DNA of 64,000 nt from Gigaspora margarita. Taxonomy: Eukaryota; Glomeromycota; Glomeromycetes; Diversisporales; Gigasporaceae. The translations under genes and the position numbers were made by a program. This document shows positions 56,739 to 64,000 of this stretch, piece by piece (positions within the stretch are counted from its first letter, which is position 1; each line of letters starts with the position of its first letter). The stretch is from contig WTPW01000086.1 of assembly GCA_009809945.1 (NCBI GenBank), positions 172,714-236,713 on the forward strand. Direction: 5' to 3'. Below the pieces are notes generated by a model. That model saw only the letters and a program-made list of their open reading frames with translations, searched no databases and was not told the origin of the DNA.

Positions 56739-57683
56739 CTATTTCCACCATGGTATTTTGCTATTTCCACCATAGCTATACAAAAATTTCTATTTTTAGA
56801 ACTCAAAATAATAATCTAATTCTACCTCTAACTTTAATTTTAACCCTAACCCTAACCCTAAAAACTAATAAATAAACCTTCTTTGGCTCCTAGTTAAAAG
56901 TTGTAGAGCTCATTTTTCTGATTCTAATGGTAGTTAAATCATCAAAATCAGCTTGGTGGATCCCCAAGATACTTGGGATCAAAGAAGAGAACATAAGGAT
57001 CAGCAAATTCACTGTTATACAAAGTATTATAAAACCGCCGTCAAATGAAATCGTGATTTGTGCAGAATTTTATTATTAAAATTGACTTTGGGCTCTTAAG
57101 TAAACTTGTTTATTGGCTCAAAAAATACTAGTTTCTTAAGATGAGTTTTATTATTTTCTTAGTAAAAATTTTCGCTACAATAAAAAAACGGTTCAAAACA
57201 TATGTAAAAAAAGTTAGAAAAAAGCTATCAAACAACAATCGTGATTTGTGCAGAATTTTATTATTATAATTAACTTTGTACTCTTAAGTAAACTTGTTCT
57301 TTGGCTCAAAAAAATGCTAGTTTCTTAAGACAAGATTTATTGTTTTCTTAGTAAAATTTTTTACTACACCAAAAAAACTTTTCAAACGTATGTAAAAGAA
57401 AATTAATAGCTTGTGTAATAGTGAATTTGCCAATCCTTATATTCTCTTCTTTGATTCCAAGTATCTTGGGATCCACTGAGCCGATTTTGATGATTTAACT
57501 ACCATTAGAATTAGAAAAATGAGCTCTACAACTTTTAACTAGGAGCAAAAGAAGGTTTACTTATTAGTTTTAGGATTAGTATTAAAGACAAAGTTATATT
57601 TTATAATATATTATATTAAATTCTAAAAATAGAAATTTTTGTGTAACTATGGTGGAAATAGCAAAATACCATGGTGGAAATAG
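56739..57683. mobile_element. Large inverted-repeat element with 275-bp arms and internal tandem repeat
   Basis: Arms 56739-57021 and 57412-57683 are inverted copies. They begin CTATTTCCACCATGGTATTT and include TTGTAGAGCTCATTTTTCTG and AGTATCTTGGGATCCAC. Each arm starts with a doubled CTATTTCCACCAT motif. The left arm has TAACCCTAACCCTAACCC (about 56849-56867), which is reduced on the right. Between the arms are two tandem units of about 190 bases with TCGTGATTTGTGCAGAATTT (57048 and 57238). No coding frame. Arm fragments elsewhere (20030, 54500, 57703) show that the family is dispersed. Confidence 0.8.
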
Positions 57684-57750
57684 GCATTCCCAAAATTTAT
57701 TATAAAAGTTGTAGAATAAGTATTTGTGATTTTAATAGTTGTAAATCATT

Positions 57751-58012
57751 GTCCTCTGGATCAATAGCATAGCGGTTATGCTCTGAGAATACAAATCAGA
57801 AGGTTGCCAGTTTGATTTGGTGGCAGTGAAATTGTAATTCTATGTTTGTGGGTCCTACCATATTGGAAAATCTGTGTAGATCAGAGGGTTCTGAATAGGC
57901 AACACCCGTAGCAGGTTTCAGATATAGCAGCTAGTGTGGAACCTTCAGGTGAACCACTCAAATTAGGCACCAAAAGTATATGTGTAGCTAGTTGTACCCT
58001 TGTACATCACAA
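57751..58012 (+). mobile_element. SINE-A, copy 4
   Basis: The head GTCCTCTGGATCAATAGCAT and AGCGGTTATGCTCTGAG keeps the A-box-like TAGCATAGCGG; the B box is altered (AGTTTGATTTG). The body matches copy 1 (GCAGCTAGTGTGGAACCTTC, GGCACCAAAAGTATATG). Confidence 0.75.
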
Positions 58013-58023
58013 AATATATTAAG

Positions 58024-58230
58024 TAGATTTATATCGATTTATAACGCATAATCGATTTATATCGATTAAAATTAAACATTACACATCGATTAACTTGTTA
58101 TAAATCGATATATATCAAAAATCGATTAATAACGAAAATAGATAAGTAATCGATGTAGATCAAATTATCGATTATCATCGAACTAATCAAAATCGCTATT
58201 AATCAATCAGTACGTTATTAATCGATAATT
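58024..58230. repeat. ATCGAT-rich segment
   Basis: Repeated ATCGATTTATATCGATT and AATCGATTAATAACG in both orientations. The vocabulary resembles 36690-37040. CpGs are kept inside ATCGAT although the neighbourhood is CpG-poor. Confidence 0.55.
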
Positions 58231-58325
58231 AGCATTATACTTTAATTTGGACACTTTAAATATTAGATATACCTTTAAATATAAATATACACGTTAAATA
58301 TTAGAATATAAAACTGTTCATCAAA

Positions 58326-58888
58326 TAGTGGTCTGATCCGATGAATGTTTTATTCAAATATTCACTGAATGTTTGAATATATGAATATATAAAATTTTCA
58401 CCAAATGAATATTCAAATATTTAAAATTTTCACTAAATATATTCATTGAATATTCATTGAATATATATATATTAAAAGTAGCAAATTTTGATATTAATAT
58501 TCAAATATGATTGGCTAATTTTTGTATAATAAATTCTAATTAGTTAAAAAATATATATAACTAATTTTTAATACCAAATTTTTAAATATATATAAACTTT
58601 AAAATATTATAACTTTTAGAATTATAAATTAAATAAATATCTACTTCAACAAAATTGTGGCTTTGGATTAAGACAATAAATTTCTTAAAGAGAATTTTTT
58701 AAAATTATTTGTTTTTGAATTATGCTACTTTATTTTTTTTATATTTAGTACTATATATTTAATATTCAATGAATATTCAGTGAATATTTATTGAATATTT
58801 TCAAAATTTTTGAATGAATATTTGAATATTAAAAAGATTGACCAAATGAATATCTAAATACAAAATTTTTGACCGGATAAGACCTCTA
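58326..58888. mobile_element. Foldback MITE inserted into the end of the spliced gene
   Basis: The left end TAGTGGTCTGATCCGATGAA and the complement of the right end TAGAGGTCTTATCCGGTCAA are inverted repeats. The interior is iterated TTGAATATTCA/TGAATATTCATTGAATA. The right end abuts the coding sequence of the minus-strand gene remnant at 58889-59476. Confidence 0.75.
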
Positions 58889-59476
58889 TCATCAAATATT
58901 CATTTGTTTTTTCAAATCTTGCAACTATATGTATGGTTCTATCTATACTATCTATAGGTATACAACTGTATTGATTAATTAATTTCAATTTAGGACATCC
59001 CCATAATTCACCAACTTCATCATACCAACGAACAAGAGTGAGTTCTAACGGATTTTTGTCTATCGCTTGGTAAAACTTGAGTATCAACAGAACCTTATAA
59101 ATGATATTTTTTATATGCATTAGTATATATTACTCACGAAATTAGAGAATATTTNNTAACTTCGTNGCTTATAGCNNTTANTATCNTTATATATTGTTAA
59201 AAAGCNTTAGAATATGTGTAAATCGAAACTGATACTTACTAAACCATACCAATTTAATTCATTTCTTTGATTATCAGGTGCACTTACTGTAACGTTAGAA
59301 AACATTGGCTTTCCATGAAAATTTGATGTAGCACGAATTATATCAGTACTTTCTCGAGTATTTATTTTAAAATTTGGTGCGGGGTGTTGGTTTATATGGT
59401 CTCGCACTGTACTAGATAAATATATTGAATTAATAAATAGAGCACTTATTATTAATATGCTCAGTAGGAAGTACAA
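58854..59476 (-). pseudogene. Spliced C-terminal gene fragment, truncated by a MITE
   Basis: On the minus strand, exon 1 (59476-59240) includes HPAPNFKINTREST, SNFHGKPMFSNVTVSAP and NWYGL. A GTAAGT donor at 59239 and an AG acceptor at 59094-59095 remove 146 bases, in phase. Exon 2 continues VLLILKFYQ, LTLVRWYDEVGELWGCPKL, YSCIPIDSID and IHIVARFEKTNEYLM. After that the reading frame enters the MITE and soon stops (58854). The RWYD...GCPxL...IPI...HIVxRF pattern matches the C-terminal domain I associate with uncharacterised, probably transposon-derived fungal proteins; the family name is not certain. The 5' part of the gene is missing upstream of about 59476. N bases lie in the intron. CpGs are retained, so the loss is recent. 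Confidence 0.6.
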
Positions 59477-60311
59477 TATACAGAATAAAGCTCTGGTCTA
59501 ACCAATAGTCGAACACCAACTGCTCTATAGAAAGTTAAAAGTAGTACAGAAATGTATTATAAAATCTAGTTGGGAGTGGCTATGTTATATAGAAGAAGTA
59601 AGGACTAGCTTGCTAAAATATAAAAGTAGTTTTCATTTGGGCCAGTTATATAATATTTAAAGAAAGTATCTGCTAACCAATTCAAATAGCATATCTGCAG
59701 TAATATATGATAGACTACTGAGAGTTGTTAGATAAAGTATTATGCAAGTACATACAGGTAATCTCAGAACACCAAGGTTTAGGAAGTAACTATGAGGTTA
59801 TAATCATCTGGAAAAGGCCCTTGCATCTACTTGAAAGTATAGGATCTGCAATATAAGAGAAGCAGAAATATAGTAGTCAGTTGAATAACAAAATAGAAAG
59901 TAGTACCAAAGAATCAGATTGTATAAAAAATGGATATAAAAAATTTGTTAGATTTAGGTTACAGATAGTCAAAAAAATCTGAGTCTGTAGTACTTAAATA
60001 TAGTATAACACTGTATCACATAATATATACAAGTATATATTTAATAAAAAGGTTTTTGAAGCATAATCTTACCTTAAAAAAAAAAAATTTATATACTATA
60101 AATTCTCTTGAAGACTTATTAAAAATTTATTTTTTTTTGAATTTGTAAAACAACTTCAGTTTGCTTATTCACTATCAAGTAGAAAATTTATTGCAAAAAC
60201 TTTATTAATAAATAAATAATAAGATTGATATAAATTTATATAAAATATTAAAGAATTTAAAAAAAATTCAATATTATTTATTTAATTTTATTTATGAAAT
60301 TTTTATTCATA
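59477..60311. other. Spacer, nothing recognised
   Basis: It has more balanced composition up to about 59990, rich in AGTAG/CTAG words, possibly an old unclassified repeat. No coding continuity with the gene fragment to its left. Confidence 0.35.
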
Positions 60312-60515
60312 ACACTATGTTATATATAACACTCTATAATGCAGACTAGGTTATGTTATAGTTAGAATTAGAATTAGGTTAAAATTAAAGTTTATAGTTA
60401 AATTGAAAGAGGACCATTTTTTGTTAGTAATACAACAGGGGTTACCCTAGTAAAATTTTGAGATATTTGAAAATTTTGAAAGTGTTTTAATATAGAGTGT
60501 TATATAACACAGTGT
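60312..60515. mobile_element. MITE with ACACTRTGTTATATAACACT termini (shared-core group)
   Basis: The left end ACACTATGTTATATATAACA plus CTCTATA pairs with the right end TATAGAGTGTTATATAACAC plus AGTGT, with TA flanks. The interior keeps GAATTAGGTTAAAATTAAAG and AAATTTTGAGATATTTG, corresponding to the core of 10107 and 54753. Confidence 0.75.
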
Positions 60516-60689
60516 TATAAATATAATTTTCTTTTATTTATATATTTTTAATTTAATTTATAATTTAGTTATTCTATATATTTAAAATAAGCTAATATTA
60601 AAAATAAAATTTTTTATTAATTTATATTTAAGTATAACAGGCAAATTATTGTAAAAATTTATTATTTGTTTAAATAATAGTAAAGAAAT

Positions 60690-62300
60690 TCTTTGGAAAA
60701 TTATACAGATACAAATTATACTACAAATTTTTTAACTAATAAAATACAAAAAGTTCTTATTTATATTAGAGTTAAAAAGTTTATTGGTATAGTAACAGAT
60801 ATAGGATCAAATAATAATTTAGCAAGAAAACAAATTTCTTAAAAATATTCACATATATTAAATATTAGATGTATTGCATATGCATTTAATCTTATAACAA
60901 AAGATTTAATTAAATCCATTTGTAGCAAAAATTATTCAATAGTGTAAAAAAAGTCATTTACCAAATAATCTTTTAACAACCAAAATTTCTAAAAAAAATA
61001 TTAGGTGGTGGATTAAAAACTTACATTGACACAAAATTGACAACAGTTTTATACATATATATATTTAGAGAGTGTGTTATTTTGGAATGTTCATAGCATT
61101 ATTTTGAGTCAAAATAAACAATTTTCAAAAAAATATGAAGTTTGAAATAATGTGCATGTATGTTATTACTGCAAATATAGTAATTTATATTTACAATTAA
61201 TAAATTTTATAATTTTTTATTTAGATTGCTATTGAAATTCTTTAGCTATAACAAATAAATCTATTAAAGTGATTATTTGTAAAAAAAAAAAAGATTTTTT
61301 TATGATATTTATAATTTAGCTAAAAATTCAAACCTATTAATAATGCTATTATTAAATTACAAAATTTAAATATAACATTAGCTAATTGTTATATTGCATT
61401 GATTTGTTTAGGAAATTCAATTTATAGGCCTCCTAAAAGGATTCTAAACTATGTTATATGGTAATTATGCTATTAACAAATTTAATTCAAGATTTAATGA
61501 ATATGAATATAATAAATATCTTTTAGTACATTTTTTCTCCACTTTATAAAGTAAGTAAATTTTATTATTTAATTTTAAATTATTTAATTTTAAACTTTAT
61601 AAATTATTTATGTGCAGATATTAAAAAAGTTAATTTTTAAAAATTGCAACATCAGTAGCAAATGTTTGGCAACAAATAATAAAAATCACAGAAATTGCAG
61701 CATAGTTAAAAAAATGTAAAAGATATAATTATTTCTCAATTTAGAGAATTTTACTTGCAAAGAGATCCATTTAATGCACTATTATTATTAAATATTGATA
61801 TAGCCTTAAGTTAGTAAAAACATGTACAATATTACTACCTTATTTACAATTACTTGGAATTATACAGCAAGTTGTGAAAGAATTTGGTCTATTTATAAAT
61901 AGATAACAGAAAAATGAAGAACAAATTTATCAGTTGAAAATTTAGAATCTTTGATTAAAATTCATTCTTATTATATTAATAACAAAGAATCTGAATTGAA
62001 TTTATATAGTAAAAAATATACAGAAGATGAAATTTATCAAGAATTATATAATACACAAATTGAAGAAAGGAAGAAGAAGAAAAAATAACAAAAAATATTA
62101 ATTTAGATGAGTATGATTTGGATAATGATAAAGGAACTATATAGAAAAATCTAAATATATTCAAAATAATTGATTTAAAAAATAATAATTATAAAGAAAC
62201 AGATGATAAACAAATAACAGAAAACTTAAATAATAAAGATGAATTAAATACTTTTATTCAAGATTTAGAAGATGAAGCAAATTAAGTTCCAAGCAAAATA
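60690..62300 (+). pseudogene. Decayed hAT-family transposase gene, second family
   Basis: Conserved hAT segments remain on the plus strand. GIVTDIGSNNNLARKQIS and HILNIRCIAYAFNLITKDLI (60785-60915) correspond to the second catalytic Asp region. Near the end, YTASCERIWSIYK, RTNLSVENLESLIKIHSYYI and NNKESELNLYS (61862-62012) form the C-terminal hAT dimerisation segment. An acidic or low-complexity tail to 62284 follows. Between them stops and frameshifts are frequent, and the first-Asp region and any BED finger are missing, perhaps lost before the MITE at 60312-60515. It differs from the 53-kb hAT remnant in the second-Asp motif (TDIGSNN versus TDNASL). Confidence 0.75.
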
Positions 62301-62495
62301 GTACAAAAACATTTTTGATGTTATTGATAAATTTATTAATAAAATTAAATAATTATGTATGTATTTGTATTTAATTTTATATTATATATTGAGATTTTTT
62401 CCTTAAATAATTAAGGTTTTTTTTATAATATATAATTTTATCTATTTTATATTTTGTATTAATTTCTATAAATGTATTTGTTTATTAAATACATA

Positions 62496-62549
62496 GCAGA
62501 TCCCTATAAATGCACATCATTGGGACCAGCCCTGAAGTATGCATTTAGG
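62496..62549. mobile_element. MITE M1 deletion derivative
   Basis: CAGATCCCTATAAATGCAC and GTATGCATTTAGGGAGGGTTG are the two ends of family M1 with nearly all of the interior removed. A fragment of the 115-bp satellite follows at 62735-62900, the same pairing as at 41-42 kb. Confidence 0.6.
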
Positions 62550-62734
62550 GAGGGTTGCAATTATATAATAGCCAATCAAATTACAATCATGTGAACCCTT
62601 ATTAACTAATAATTGGTTACAATATATCTTATAATAAATTTTTATTACTAGTGTGATAGATAGCACATTTGTGCCACCAATCTTATACAGTTTATAACTG
62701 TTTAAAATTTTATTGTAAAGTTTATTATTTTTGT

Positions 62735-62900
62735 AGCATACAAAGTATGTAGTCAAAATTGAAGTTGTATTAGAATTATTGTAATTTCTTTTTTATGATT
62801 TAGAAATTCTGTTAAAAAATTACTGGCTATAATACTTTCTAAAATAGGAAAGATATAGCACATATATGTTCTTACTATTATGAACTATGCCATTAATGAA
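62735..62900 (+). repeat. Fragment of the 115-bp satellite
   Basis: AAGTTGTATTAGAATTATTG, TAATTTCTTTT and AATTCTGTTAAAAAATTACT correspond to parts of the unit in the array at 40860-41845. Confidence 0.5.
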
Positions 62901-62997
62901 AAGTAGAGATAATCTTAAAATTATGCAGTTTATATTAATATTTATTAAGTATTAAATTATTTAAATTATTTTATACTTACTGCAAAGTCAATTTTTT

Positions 62998-63690
62998 TGC
63001 TTTGCATTACCTGCTTACCCATTTTTTTCAAATTTGCATTTTTTTTATTTTGTTAATTTTTTTTTACTATTCTCATCTGGTATTACTCGATAGAGACTTT
63101 AATTTTTCTTAATTATCTAATAGGACTAATAAAAAAATAACCAATTCAATTTTTGATCACTGTTTGCAAAATGAAAAATTAATTTTGTGTAGTCTTAAAT
63201 ATGAAGATTTTTATTTTAATTTATAGTAAATTCAAAAAAATAAAAAATAAATAAAAAAAAATAAAATAAAAAATAAAATAAAATAAAAATAAATAAAAAG
63301 TTGACCAACCTATCCAAGTTTTTAGGTTCTATGTAATACAAAACAAAAAAATTAGCTTTGCATGGCCTTATACCTAAGACCATGAAAGTTGATTTTTCAT
63401 TTTGCATTATTAGCAACCCACTTTAGATTCCAATTATGCCAATTGTTTGATTTTTTTGATATTTATTTTATTTTTTTTATTCTCATCTGGTGCTATACAA
63501 TAGAGACTTTAAATTTTCTGTAATTATCTAATAGAATTGATAGAAAAAATATGACTGCTAATCCAAATTTTTGATTCTTTGTGTAAAATGAAATATTAAC
63601 CTTGTATAACCTTAGATATGAAAATTAAAAAATTAAAAAAAACTCAACTAACCAACTCATGTTTTCAGATTCTATGTAATGCAAAATGAT
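62998..63690 (+). repeat. Tandem duplication with a period of about 410 bases
   Basis: TATTCTCATCTGGTATTACT...ATAGAGACTTTAATTTTC (63069) recurs as TATTCTCATCTGGTGCTATA...ATAGAGACTTTAAATTTTC (63479). TTTGCATTACCTGCTTACCC (63002) recurs as TTTGCATTATTAGCAACCCA near 63402, and AGATTCTATGTAATGCAAAA ends unit 2. A-rich AAATAAAAT filler expands unit 1. Confidence 0.75.
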
Positions 63691-64000
63691 TGCATTGGGG
63701 TTACTATCAGAGCAGCTGATGGTTTCTTGCTTGCTACAACAAGCAGCTAAGTAAAAAAATAATAGCTTAGATTACGCCTTTTCTAATTCTTATATTCATT
63801 TAATTTTTTTTAGCACACATTCTTGTTTCAATCTAGTTTGTGCCAATACAATATTATTGATCTGTGTTATTCAAATTTGCATATGAAATTCTCACACTGT
63901 TAAATTTTAACATGTGCAGGCTTTCTAAAGCAGGAGTTGTATCATTTTGTAGCTGTTTTTCTTTTTAACTAATATCATTTCATATGAACAGAATTTTTAA
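63691..64000. other. Spacer to window end, nothing recognised
   Basis: A short hairpin TTTCTTGCTTGC...GCAAGCAG-like motif near 63722-63750 is the only structure seen. Confidence 0.3.

Noticed and set aside
56849..56867. True telomere or chromosome end
   Set aside because: Only three CCCTAA units exist, within a foldback element and with unique sequence on both sides.
57751..57820. Functional tRNA gene
   Set aside because: The A and B boxes belong to a SINE head present in four copies with attached bodies; acceptor stems do not pair.
59465..59530. tRNA-like segment (AGAGCAGTTGG and GTTCGAC on the minus strand)
   Set aside because: The two motifs are too close together for A and B boxes, and there is no second copy in the window.
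63216..63416. 66-codon minus-strand frame
   Set aside because: More than a third is FILFYFLFYFF from the complement of an AAATAAAAT run within a tandem duplication.

Overview
The window looks like nuclear DNA of an early-diverging fungus, most likely an arbuscular mycorrhizal (Glomeromycotina) species. The sequence is extremely AT-rich. Its one long intact gene is a giant Sel1-like-repeat (SLR) protein in the style expanded in that group. The TTAGGG-type motifs and a GTAAGT...AG intron also fit. The species cannot be fixed from the sequence alone. There are no bacterial operons, CRISPR arrays or rRNA genes, and no convincing functional tRNA.

Repeats and their remnants make up most of the window. 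From 0 to 9 kb lie the right end of a palindromic-satellite element, a 3.4-kb decayed gene of an unnamed family, and unclassified repeats. From 9 to 23 kb lie MITEs (short non-autonomous DNA transposons), tRNA-derived SINEs, a 1.7-kb inverted-repeat element carrying a decayed coding segment, and a 2.4-kb satellite array. From 23 to 26 kb lie a candidate solo LTR and a complete 1.9-kb palindromic-satellite element with a MITE nested inside it.

From 27 to 37 kb the character changes. CpG dinucleotides, nearly absent elsewhere, become common. This block holds CpG-rich MITEs, a decayed two- or three-exon gene, ACGT-rich upstream sequence, and the 1210-codon SLR gene at 32628-36260. From 37 to 46 kb lie MITE clusters, a 115-bp satellite, and a broken antisense SLR copy at 43.9-45.3 kb surrounded by a minisatellite. 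From 46 to 64 kb lie AT-rich DNA, more MITEs and SINEs, two decayed hAT transposase genes on opposite strands, and a spliced gene tail at 58.9-59.5 kb truncated by a MITE.

The SLR gene is the only locus I would call functional. The rest records repeated nested insertion. Many elements are flanked by TA, as in Tc1/mariner/pogo-type transposition. Several elements with different termini share an internal core. The most distinctive structures are the terminal-inverted-repeat element built from tandem 325-bp palindromes, the shared-core MITEs, and the sharp CpG contrast around the SLR gene. All homology statements come from reading the sequence; no database search was run.
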